From assembly GCA_015232735.1 (NCBI GenBank), contig JADFZC010000146.1:1-6423 (forward strand): a DNA stretch of 6,423 bases, read 5' to 3'. This stretch comes from Oligoflexales bacterium. Lineage in GTDB: Bacteria; Bdellovibrionota; Oligoflexia; Oligoflexales; Oligoflexaceae. This document shows, piece by piece, positions 1-6,284 of this stretch. The stretch's first letter is position 1. Each line of letters begins with the position of its first letter. Under the pieces are notes generated by a model that worked only from the letters and a program-made list of their open reading frames with translations, searched no databases and had not been told where the DNA came from. Both the position numbers and the translations under genes were made by a program.

Positions 1-299
1 AAGTAAAAAATTCAGATAATCCCTGTATAAACAAGTCAGTAATAATTAGAAAAAATGCTAAAAAAGTAATTTATAAAAAGCAAAATATTTTTTGTGAAGA
101 AATGAATTGAATATTCTCGGAAAAAATTTCCTTCAAGTCGTTTCATGATTTCCTGAAATGGCGGGCTCAAATTTTTGTTATTCATGCCATCATGGAAAAG
201 TATCTTTTACATGTGTCATAACTTTTTGAAATCAGGGCAAATTAGCATGTGATTTAAAAACAGTAAAAAATTGGCTGCCCGGGGTCGAAGACAACCAAA
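1..299. other. AT-rich non-coding region upstream of the first lipoprotein gene
   Basis: Stops are dense in all frames and I see no gene start with a ribosome binding site. A few small inverted repeats occur, such as GGAAA-AAA-TTTCC at 119-131 and ATTTC-CT-GAAAT at 148-159, but they have no T-tract or other context that would make them terminators. A TTGAAA at 226-231 is a possible -35 box, yet no good -10 box lies 16-18 bases downstream. The only GC-rich patch is 273-287, which I treat with the leader of the next gene. Confidence 0.7.
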
Positions 300-353
300 G
301 ACATGGATAGAGAAATCCCTCCCATGTCACTTTATTATTTGGAGGTTATTAAT
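271..353 (+). promoter_or_regulatory. Potentially structured leader with Shine-Dalgarno-pairing segment
   Basis: Seen directly: GACATGG (300-306) and CCATGTC (322-328) are a perfect 7-bp inverted repeat with a 15-base loop. The loop and its 3' edge contain CCTCC (318-322), which is complementary to the strong Shine-Dalgarno GGAGG (341-345) of the gene starting at 354. AAT (314-316) and ATT (348-350) can lengthen that second pairing. The two pairings overlap by only one base, so they could form an H-type pseudoknot (first stem shortened by one pair) or alternate with each other. Just upstream, TTGG (271-274) and CCAA (295-298) flank a GC-rich patch containing CCCGGG. Inference: this may control translation of the lipoprotein. 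It matches no riboswitch class that I can recognise, and the pairings could be chance. Confidence 0.3.
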
Positions 354-1100
354 ATGGGATACTTGAAATATTTAACATTATGTTTCTCTTTGTCTGTTTT
401 CTACTGCTGCGGCGCAGACCATGAAGACAAGGATTCTACAAGATACTCGGCACCGACGGCGACTTCTTCGCAAAACTCCGCAAATGCGTCGCCCGTACAG
501 GATAAGGAAATTGACAAGGCGGGCCAGGTTGAGGTTCAAAAAACGGACACGGCAGCTGAACCCCCCCGAACCGATCAGAAATCCCAGACTGCCGAAAGTG
601 AACAGACTCAGCAAACTGCGAGGGGGAATGATCAGACCCTGGGACCTTCCGATGACAGCTGTCCGCCCGACAGCGGAAGCTGCAGCACTGATTGTGCGGA
701 TAAAAAGGTGATAGCAAGGTGTCTCGAGGTGTTTGGAAACAATCCTTTTGGAGATCCCGCGACTGTTCCATATAGAAAAATTGATGCCTCGGTTCAGGTT
801 CTTGGCATGGGAAATGGAATTGTCGATGATACGGCAACGAGCGCTCCCGCCCTTATTCTTATTTCAGCCGCTGTAAATGTGCTCGGCGACACGACCTACC
901 GGTTGATGAACCCGAATGGGTGGTATTGCCTTAATGTGGGAGTAAATGTCATGGCAAACACAAAAGTCCAGCTGCATTGCAGCGCCCATCTTGCCGACAG
1001 CAGGGTTGATGTCTCCGTATTGAAAAATGGGTCGCCGGCTGGAATAGTGGGAGTCAATGTAGGCTCGGATGTCCAGGTGGAAAAAGTTTCCTGTCCATAG
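354..1100 (+). CDS. Exported, probable lipoprotein with a cysteine-containing valine-rich C-terminal domain
   Basis: This is a 248-residue protein of unknown function. I chose ATG 354 over the in-frame ATG at 303 because GGAGG (341-345) sits 8 bases upstream and the signal sequence starts immediately. Residues 1-17 are a short signal peptide (one Lys at 5, hydrophobic core 6-16). Cys18 or Cys19 is the likely lipidated residue, but the site reads SVFYCCG, which is a poor lipobox, so lipidation is probable rather than certain. Residues 20-100 form a hydrophilic linker rich in Asp, Glu, Lys, Gln, Ser and Thr. Residues 101-248 form the folded part, with Cys at 103, 110, 114, 123, 192, 209 and 247, suggesting disulphides outside the cytoplasm. 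It contains recurring segments of the type xVxVxG: ASVQVLG (145-151), AAVNVLG (172-178), VGVNVMA (195-201) and VGVNVGS (232-238), which suggests repeated beta hairpins or a beta-helical fold. A C7 tract (561-567) falls in the linker. The gene stands alone and converges with the START gene. Confidence 0.8.
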   Translation: MGYLKYLTLCFSLSVFYCCGADHEDKDSTRYSAPTATSSQNSANASPVQDKEIDKAGQVEVQKTDTAAEPPRTDQKSQTAESEQTQQTARGNDQTLGPSDDSCPPDSGSCSTDCADKKVIARCLEVFGNNPFGDPATVPYRKIDASVQVLGMGNGIVDDTATSAPALILISAAVNVLGDTTYRLMNPNGWYCLNVGVNVMANTKVQLHCSAHLADSRVDVSVLKNGSPAGIVGVNVGSDVQVEKVSCP

Positions 1101-1107
1101 AATTATT

Positions 1108-1127
1108 AAGGCGGAAATTCCCTTTTT
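1108..1127 (+). terminator. Weak candidate terminator after the first lipoprotein gene
   Basis: AAG-(GC bulge)-GGA, a three-base loop, then TCC-CTT lead into a short run of T (1123-1127). It lies 8 bases after the stop codon and in the right orientation. The stem is short and bulged, so this is only a candidate. I see no terminator on the opposite strand for the convergent START gene in this 55-base gap. Confidence 0.22.
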
Positions 1128-1155
1128 AGTTGCTTTGCCAAAATGTCAATCCGTC

Positions 1156-1908
1156 CTAATGTGGTATGGAGAGATTGTATTTTTTTGACAGCTCTGACAT
1201 ATGATGAATGACCAGCTTTTCTATCTTTCTGTCATAATCTGGTTTTTCTACCAGTTTTCTGATTTTCTGGAAAGTTTTGAGTGGCATGTGTCTTGCGACC
1301 AGGTCGCTGAGCCAGGTGGGAATATGCCCTCCCGGATCGAGAAGGACCAGGAACTGCATTTCAAGCACATCCTGATCGTCTGTCGGAGAGATAATGAACT
1401 CAACCCTCATTTTTTCAATTCGCACAAGTTTCTCATTCTTTGGAACTTCGTCGGATCTTATTGCGGTTGAAGTGATAATAAGGCTTTCTTTTTTCCCTTC
1501 AGCCGGAGGGACGAACGAGAGCTTTGCTTCCAATACATAGTCTCTGTTCTGGAATGGCCAGGGCAGTTCATTTTCACCCCACAGCGTTTGAACATATTCA
1601 TTTATTTCCATATCAAAACTGTCTTCCGTGAAGTTGCGCTTCAAAAGTTTACTTTTTATGCATCCTTCAATCCAATATGGCATACTGTTCGAGTCGGACA
1701 GCAGAGCTATCATTTTGGGGAGCTTTACATTTATTTTACCTACCCCCTTCATTTCCTGCATGTCGGTACCTGGATGAATCCTTCTCGACACGATTATTCC
1801 ATCGGAATTTGAGATTGTTTCCCATGAGGTCTTCGGGGATGCTGCATTTATTAAAAAGCCAATCAAAACGCAAAGAAGAAATAAATATACGGTTTTTTTC
1901 CAAAACAT
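1156..1908 (-). CDS. Exported or membrane-anchored START-domain (SRPBCC superfamily) protein
   Basis: This 250-residue protein has a positively charged start and a hydrophobic stretch (about 6-23), either a signal peptide or a single membrane anchor placing the rest in the periplasm. The remainder fits the START fold, a helix-grip pocket that binds lipids or other hydrophobic ligands. Seen: W29-E30 and DGIIVSRR (36-43) at the domain entry; the hallmark PWPFQNRDYV (116-125), close to the PWP-x-x-NRDYV motif of PCTP/StAR-like proteins; and DPGGHIPTWL (191-200) with the following LVARHMPLKTFQKIRK helix, the usual C-terminal START signature. Length is right for one START domain plus a leader. The ATG at 1908 has GGAG (complement of 1914-1917) 5 bases upstream. 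The gene diverges from glnN and converges with the first lipoprotein gene. The ligand cannot be told from sequence; bacterial members are poorly characterised, and lipid transport or sensing is inference. Confidence 0.87.
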   Translation of the reverse strand: MFWKKTVYLFLLCVLIGFLINAASPKTSWETISNSDGIIVSRRIHPGTDMQEMKGVGKINVKLPKMIALLSDSNSMPYWIEGCIKSKLLKRNFTEDSFDMEINEYVQTLWGENELPWPFQNRDYVLEAKLSFVPPAEGKKESLIITSTAIRSDEVPKNEKLVRIEKMRVEFIISPTDDQDVLEMQFLVLLDPGGHIPTWLSDLVARHMPLKTFQKIRKLVEKPDYDRKIEKLVIHHMSELSKKYNLSIPH

Positions 1909-1962
1909 TGGATCTCCAGCGGCTTTGATGAATGATGGTAGGAGAGGATTAGGTATAATATT

Positions 1963-1991
1963 ATTTTATAATCCGTTGTGGAAAAATTCAA
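1963..1991 (-). promoter_or_regulatory. Candidate sigma-70-type promoter for the START gene
   Basis: On the minus strand TTGAAT (1991-1986) is followed after exactly 17 bases by TAAAAT (1968-1963), four and five of six matches to the consensus boxes. Transcription would start near 1956, giving a leader of roughly 48 bases to the ATG at 1908. It lies in the spacer shared with glnN. It is plausible from spacing and box quality, but the region is AT-rich and chance matches are common. Confidence 0.4.
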
Positions 1992-2013
1992 TGCATGCGA
2001 TTTTCTGAAATCT

Positions 2014-2041
2014 CTGGCAGTTATTTTTTTACTGATATATT
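2014..2041 (+). promoter_or_regulatory. Candidate extended -10 promoter for glnN
   Basis: CTGGCA (2014-2019) and TATATT (2036-2041) are separated by 16 bases, with a TG at 2033-2034 forming an extended -10 element (TGATATATT). Transcription would start near 2048, about 49 bases before the glnN ATG. I looked for a sigma-54 site (TGGCAC-N5-TTGCA type), which would suit nitrogen control, and found none: the TGGCA here lacks the downstream GC element. Confidence 0.4.
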
Positions 2042-2084
2042 TTTTTAAAGAAAATTATGCAGTTTGTTTGACAAATATTTTTAT

Positions 2085-2096
2085 GGGGAATCAAAT
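2085..2096 (+). promoter_or_regulatory. Ribosome binding site that sets the glnN start
   Basis: GGGGAA at 2085-2090 lies 7 bases before ATG 2097. The frame is open further upstream to a TTG at 2064, but that codon has no Shine-Dalgarno and would add an 11-residue tail not expected in the family, so 2097 is preferred. Confidence 0.75.
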
Positions 2097-4313
2097 ATGT
2101 CGAAAACAGGAAGATCTTTGGCAAGATTTCAGGCCTTAAGAGATGTGGCTTCAAGAAAATCGCACAAATTTGAAAGAAAGAGGAATTCTGATGGTTCTTT
2201 TCTTGCAACATCTGAATATTTCGGCTGCAATACATTCAGTTTTGATCTGATGTCAAAAAAAATGCCTCATTCGGACGTGTCTGTTCTAAGGGAGTTTGCC
2301 ACCAGCCGTGAAAAGCTTCCCTTGGAACTTGCCGAGAAGGTCGCCGTGGCTGTCAAGGAATGGGCCTTATCGAAGGGTGCTACACACTATTGTCATTGGT
2401 TTCAGCCTCAAACCGGTGCGACGGCTGAGAAACATGATTCATTTTTTTCTTTTGACAAGGCTGGCTCGGCGATTGAGAATTTTACCGCCGAGGCGCTTAT
2501 ACAATCTGAGCCTGATGCTTCGAGTTTTCCCTCAGGCGGTATCAGAAGTACTTTTGAAGCAAGGGGTTATACCGTATGGGATGCATCATCGCCGATGTTT
2601 TTGATGGAGACGATCAACGGTACGACACTTTGCATTCCTTCCCTGTTTATATCATATACAAATGGAGAGGCTCTCGATAACAAGACTCCTCTTTTGCGCT
2701 CTCTCAGGATTCTGAACGACATGGCGGTTGAAAGTCTGAGGCTTCTCGGGGATGACGCTCAGCACGTGCTTGCAAATGCCGGGCCCGAGCAGGAATATTT
2801 TATTGTGGACGAGGCATTCTACTCTCTGAGACCAGATCTTATTCTGGCCGGCAGAACCCTTCTGGGCAGGATTCCCCCCCGGCATCAGCAGCTTGAGGAT
2901 CATTACTTCGGTTCGATAAAAAGCCGCATTTTAAATTATATGATGGAATGTGAGTACGAACTTTACAAGCTTGGTGTTCCCTGCAAGACGAGGCATAACG
3001 AGGTGGCTCCAGGGCAGTTTGAGACGGCGCCTGTTTTTGAACCCGCCAATGTCGCAGCCGATCATAATCAGCTGATAATGGAAATACATAAATCGGTGGC
3101 CAAAAAGCACGGACTTGTATGTTTGCTTCATGAAAAGCCATTTTTAGGTGTGAACGGATCCGGAAAACATATCAATTGGTCCATATCGGACAACAAGTTG
3201 CACAATTTATTGAAGCCTGGCCCCAAACCTGAAGAGAACTTGAGATTTCTATTTTTCTTGACAGCTACGATAAAAGCCATATCCGAATATGGCGGACTTC
3301 TGAGAGCCTCCGTCGCTTCTGCCGGAAATGATTTCAGGCTGGGTGCAAATGAGGCGCCTCCTGCAATCATGAGTGTTTTTCTTGGTGATGGTTTGACGGA
3401 ACTTATAAAGAGCCTGACCTCCGGCAAGACCGGGGATGGGTACATGAAAGGAAGCGAAATCGATCTTTGCCTTGCCAAAGTTCCTGTTATTAAAAGGGAT
3501 TGTACCGACCGTAACAGGACATCACCTTTTGCCTTCACGGGAAACAGGTTTGAGTTCAGGGCTCAGGGATCCTCCGGAAGTATCGCACCGGCCCTGACGT
3601 GTTTGAACTCCGCAGTGGCGGCGGCACTGAAGGATATGAATGAAGAAATAAAAAATCTTGTTCAGGATAAGTCACCTTCAAATGAACAGATTATGGGAAT
3701 AATTGTCAAAACCTTGAAAGAACATCAAAGGGTGATTTTCAACGGCAACGGATATTCGTCAGACTGGCATCAGGAGGCTGAAAAGAGGGGACTCCCAAAT
3801 TACAGAAATACAGTCGAGGCTCTGGTCGTGCTCAAAGATCCAAAGGTCGGTGCTATGTTGTCCGCTCTGAATGTTTCCTCTCTCGAGGAGACAAGATCGA
3901 GATACAACATCAATCTTGAACGGTTTATTAAGATACGTCTGATAGAACTGGAAACATTGCAGGAGTTGATGGCGACACATATCTACCCGGGTGCGATGCT
4001 GCAGCTTCAGCAGTTTTCCACTGCGGCGGAGGTCACCCAGCACGTTGTCGGAAAAGCGCCCAGTTCCCTGATCAAAGATATGGAAAAGCTTACAGGGCTT
4101 ACGGAAAAACTGGCTTCCAAAAAGGATGTTCTGGATGATTTCATAGATCATTGCAGGTCGCATCATAATGAGGAGGAGGTGGCTTATGATCTGTCCACCA
4201 AGGGAATGGAGCTGATGGAGGAGCTCAGAAGCATAAGCAATGAGCTGGAGCTTATTGTCGATGACCATATCTGGTCTCTTCCGAAATACAGGGAAATGCT
4301 GTATCACATCTGA
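2097..4313 (+). CDS. glnN: Glutamine synthetase type III
   Basis: This is a 738-residue cytoplasmic enzyme that makes glutamine from glutamate, ammonia and ATP. Its length matches the type III (GSIII) family, about 700-730 residues, and is far longer than types I and II. GSIII-typical segments appear in order: THYCHWFQPQTGATAEKHD (96-114), the FPSGGIRSTFEARGYTVWD region (144-162), GPEQEYF (229-235, metal-binding glutamates), RHNEVAPGQFE (299-309), HEKPFLGVNGSGKHINWS (345-362, ATP/glutamate loop with NGSG-x-H-x-N), NEAPPAIMSVFLG (418-430) and DRNRTSPFAFTGNRFEFR (471-488, active-site arginines). Residues about 510-738 are the long helical C-terminal region characteristic of the family. No key residue appears missing. 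Neighbours contain no ammonium transporter, PII protein or glutamate synthase, so the gene is likely a free-standing transcription unit. Its last 10 bases overlap the end of the convergent lipoprotein gene. A C7 run at 2874-2880 is in frame and harmless. Confidence 0.97.
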   Translation: MSKTGRSLARFQALRDVASRKSHKFERKRNSDGSFLATSEYFGCNTFSFDLMSKKMPHSDVSVLREFATSREKLPLELAEKVAVAVKEWALSKGATHYCHWFQPQTGATAEKHDSFFSFDKAGSAIENFTAEALIQSEPDASSFPSGGIRSTFEARGYTVWDASSPMFLMETINGTTLCIPSLFISYTNGEALDNKTPLLRSLRILNDMAVESLRLLGDDAQHVLANAGPEQEYFIVDEAFYSLRPDLILAGRTLLGRIPPRHQQLEDHYFGSIKSRILNYMMECEYELYKLGVPCKTRHNEVAPGQFETAPVFEPANVAADHNQLIMEIHKSVAKKHGLVCLLHEKPFLGVNGSGKHINWSISDNKLHNLLKPGPKPEENLRFLFFLTATIKAISEYGGLLRASVASAGNDFRLGANEAPPAIMSVFLGDGLTELIKSLTSGKTGDGYMKGSEIDLCLAKVPVIKRDCTDRNRTSPFAFTGNRFEFRAQGSSGSIAPALTCLNSAVAAALKDMNEEIKNLVQDKSPSNEQIMGIIVKTLKEHQRVIFNGNGYSSDWHQEAEKRGLPNYRNTVEALVVLKDPKVGAMLSALNVSSLEETRSRYNINLERFIKIRLIELETLQELMATHIYPGAMLQLQQFSTAAEVTQHVVGKAPSSLIKDMEKLTGLTEKLASKKDVLDDFIDHCRSHHNEEEVAYDLSTKGMELMEELRSISNELELIVDDHIWSLPKYREMLYHI

Positions 4314-5731
4314 GAGGGTTCATATCTGAAGTAGACGTCTGTTGACAATCCCCTGCTGCCGTCTTCTCTCGTGAAACTTCCCTGCAGACTCAGATCGTTT
4401 CCATAACGGTCTGTGAGCCTGTCTTTCGAACGAACGCCCTTGATGTCGAGTGATCTGATCTTCACTTCAGGAAGGGTTTTCAGTTCCGAATATTCCGAAA
4501 TGCCGTTATGGTTTCTATCCACCCAGACTTTCAATGATTTGAAGATGGTATCCCTCTTGTCGATAATTCCGTCTTGGTTGCCTCCGTTTTCTTTTCTGTC
4601 AAAAAGATAAAGAGCATCAAAACCGTCTTTTGCCTTGACTTTTCCGACGATGGTCGCTTCGCCGATAAGCTCTCGACCGCTTTTTATTTGCCCGTTTCCA
4701 AAGCGGTCCCACACAAGAAGAGCACTGTCTCCTCTTATCCACGCTGTTCTGACGATGCCTTTGGCCAGAAGATCGAAATCAACTCCTTCGGAAACCGATG
4801 TGAGGCTTATGCCCTTGTTGTCAAGATCAAGCACGATAGGTGATCCTGTAACACCGCAGGTGCCTTTGACAACTCTGCTGCCCATGTCTCCGAGGTTTTG
4901 GGGAGTTGTATTTCCAGTTGTTACGAATTTGTCGGCATTGTTGCGTATGGCTTGTATCTCCTGGGCCGAATATGTTGCGTCCGGGCCTTTGAATCCCATG
5001 TCGTTCATTGCTGAAGGATTCCATTTTTTCATAAGTTCGTACTCACTCGAATTTACCTTGTACTGGCCTCCCCCGGCTGATTCGAACATACCGCCGCCAG
5101 TCCCGTCCGGTCCGCCCGATGGTCTGCCTGAAAACCATGATGATGGAGATCCTGAACCCGAAAAGACGTTTGAGATGCTTGGAAGGGACGACCAGGAATT
5201 ATTATTGGAAGAGGTTGAATATGGTGCGGTGCGGGAGCTGTCAAACACATTTGAAACAAATGGATTGGTGCCGCCCTGGCTGTAATTATATGGCGGAGTG
5301 ACGACCGGTGGATAAGTTGAACCCGCAGTCTGGCCGTTTGAGGTGTAGGGTGGAATATAGTTTGGCTGATATTGAATTGTTGGAATTGTTGGAATAGCGG
5401 GGGCCGGAGGGATGGTCAATACCCTGCCTTTATTTGCGCCTTCTTCTCCTTTTATTCCAAAATCAAATGAAATCCAGGGAGTTATTGCCTCGCTTCCGTT
5501 CTGCTGGCTTTTTGGTACGCTTTCCTCTTCCACCCTTTCAGTAACATCTCCGGATCTTTTTCCTTCCTCTTTTTCACCAGCGTCTTGCGACTCCGCTTTA
5601 TCGACATCAACAGATGGGTCATTCTTTTTTGAATCCTTTTCAACTGTCCCGTTGAATCCGTTGGAACTTCCACAGGCACCTAACAGGAAAATCATGGCTA
5701 AGGTTAACTGATGTCCGTTATTTGAATTCAT
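4304..5731 (-). CDS. Lipoprotein with low-complexity tether and C-terminal EF-hand/RTX-type calcium-binding module
   Basis: This 475-residue protein has a signal peptide (9-19) and a clear lipobox LGAC with Cys20, though the n-region has no Lys or Arg. Residues 24-80 are a charged Lys/Glu/Asp/Ser linker, 105-150 are Pro/Tyr/Asn-rich, and 150-222 are Ser/Gly/Asn-rich, together a long flexible tether. The C-terminal 290-470 resembles the module found in many RTX/hemolysin-type secreted proteins: SPIVLDLDNKGISL (297-310), then three acidic loops, WDRFGNGQIKSGRELIGE (341-358), an expanded loop around 378-394 (DRKENGG...QDGIIDKRD), and VDRNHNGISEYSEL (404-417) with D405, N407, N409 and E416 as likely calcium ligands. 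Loop 1 has Phe344 where Asp/Asn is usual and loop 2 carries an insertion, so they may bind weakly. AAGGGAG (complement of 5741-5747) lies 9 bases before the ATG. The true role is unknown; surface display and calcium binding are inference. No type I secretion genes are nearby and no RTX nonapeptide repeats are present. Confidence 0.87.
   Translation of the reverse strand: MNSNNGHQLTLAMIFLLGACGSSNGFNGTVEKDSKKNDPSVDVDKAESQDAGEKEEGKRSGDVTERVEEESVPKSQQNGSEAITPWISFDFGIKGEEGANKGRVLTIPPAPAIPTIPTIQYQPNYIPPYTSNGQTAGSTYPPVVTPPYNYSQGGTNPFVSNVFDSSRTAPYSTSSNNNSWSSLPSISNVFSGSGSPSSWFSGRPSGGPDGTGGGMFESAGGGQYKVNSSEYELMKKWNPSAMNDMGFKGPDATYSAQEIQAIRNNADKFVTTGNTTPQNLGDMGSRVVKGTCGVTGSPIVLDLDNKGISLTSVSEGVDFDLLAKGIVRTAWIRGDSALLVWDRFGNGQIKSGRELIGEATIVGKVKAKDGFDALYLFDRKENGGNQDGIIDKRDTIFKSLKVWVDRNHNGISEYSELKTLPEVKIRSLDIKGVRSKDRLTDRYGNDLSLQGSFTREDGSRGLSTDVYFRYEPSQM
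5377..5394. repeat. Two tandem copies of a 9-bp unit within the lipoprotein gene
   Basis: TTGTTGGAA occurs twice in tandem, with a partial preceding copy. Read on the minus strand it encodes the IPTIPT part of the proline-rich tether (residues 113-118). The unit is a multiple of three, so copy-number change would keep frame and only lengthen or shorten the tether. Confidence 0.8.
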
Positions 5732-5760
5732 GGTGTATCTCTCCCTTAATGTATTTAATC

Positions 5761-5813
5761 TTCTTGAAGCAAGAATGTTGTGCTCATGTTCACTTCCTGA
5801 AAGAAAATTCTTG
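5761..5813. promoter_or_regulatory. TTCTTG/CAAGAA motif cluster, possible operator
   Basis: TTCTTG-AAG-CAAGAA (5761-5775) is a perfect inverted repeat with 6-bp arms and a 3-base centre, about 30 bases upstream of the lipoprotein start codon at 5731. A third TTCTTG (5808-5813) follows, and the longer words GCAAGAAT (5769-5776) and ATTCTTGC (5807-5814) are perfect complements. The placement in the promoter region suggests a repressor or activator site, but I recognise no named regulator for it. Confidence 0.3.
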
Positions 5814-5879
5814 CCATTTCAGATTGTTGTCGGTTTTGAGATATCCAGCAGCACCATCGTCAGCAACGATTGTAAATTA

Positions 5880-5895
5880 CAGGGCATTTCATTTT
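5880..5895. repeat. 16-bp imperfect direct repeat, copy 1
   Basis: CAGGGCATTTCATTTT here matches the copy at 6102-6117 (CAGGACATTTCATTTT) at 15 of 16 bases, in the same orientation and 222 bases apart. Flanking sequence is not shared. No role is evident. Confidence 0.6.
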
Positions 5896-6037
5896 ACGTA
5901 AAAAATATATGCAATTCTTACTCCAACTTTGAAGTGTTTCTACAATTATTACATGTTGTTGACATTTATGAGATAAGGTAAGGACACAGTTTCCACGAGA
6001 GAATATCCTGTGCAAAGAAGAAGAGGGAAATTTGGTC

Positions 6038-6065
6038 CGGTTTTGGCAGGTAAATCTGTTAACCG
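6038..6065. other. Imperfect hairpin in the right-hand spacer
   Basis: CGGTT (6038-6042) pairs with AACCG (6061-6065), and GGCAG (6045-6049) pairs with CTGTT (6056-6060) if two G-U pairs are allowed, leaving a two-base TT bulge and a six-base loop GTAAAT. There is no T-tract on either side, so it is not an intrinsic terminator. It might be part of a leader or a small RNA, or chance. Confidence 0.25.
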
Positions 6066-6101
6066 ATTGAAACTAAATTAATAGTCAACCAATTCACTGG
6101 T

Positions 6102-6117
6102 CAGGACATTTCATTTT
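6102..6117. repeat. 16-bp imperfect direct repeat, copy 2
   Basis: CAGGACATTTCATTTT, partner of the copy at 5880-5895, with a single G/A difference. Confidence 0.6.
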
Positions 6118-6284
6118 GCTTTGATAATCAGCGTAATTTTCATTAGTGAGATGATTCGTAAGAAAAAATTTAAAAACAATTCTGAAAAAAATTGTCACTT
6201 TCGATGTCAATGCAGGCACTGCGAAATATGGTTTATTACGGTTTTATTAGATTGCCCGGATGGTGAAGGGAATGAGGAATCTTG

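Noticed and set aside
303..353. Earlier in-frame ATG of the first lipoprotein gene
   Set aside because: It has no Shine-Dalgarno and would put 17 non-signal residues before the signal peptide; ATG 354 has GGAGG at ideal spacing.
1976..1984. Single DnaA-box-like TTTTCCACA on the minus strand
   Set aside because: It is isolated, with no cluster, no AT-rich unwinding element arrangement and no dnaA/dnaN nearby, so it is no evidence for an origin.
2014..2034. Possible sigma-54 promoter (TGGCA) before glnN
   Set aside because: The required downstream GC-containing -12 element is missing; the following bases are a T run.
2067..2072. Perfect TTGACA just upstream of glnN
   Set aside because: A -10 box at proper distance would fall within the ribosome binding site and start codon, where none is seen.
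4635..5285. 216-codon open frame on the plus strand opposite the calcium-module lipoprotein
   Set aside because: It lies antisense to a gene with clear lipobox, ribosome binding site and domain matches; its openness follows from the low-complexity composition of that gene.
5730..5981. 83-codon open frame on the plus strand in the right-hand spacer
   Set aside because: There is no ribosome binding site, it overlaps the start codon of the opposite-strand lipoprotein gene, it would occupy that gene's promoter region, and its composition looks random.
5959..5987. TTGACA in the right-hand spacer as a promoter
   Set aside because: No recognisable -10 hexamer occurs 15-19 bases downstream.
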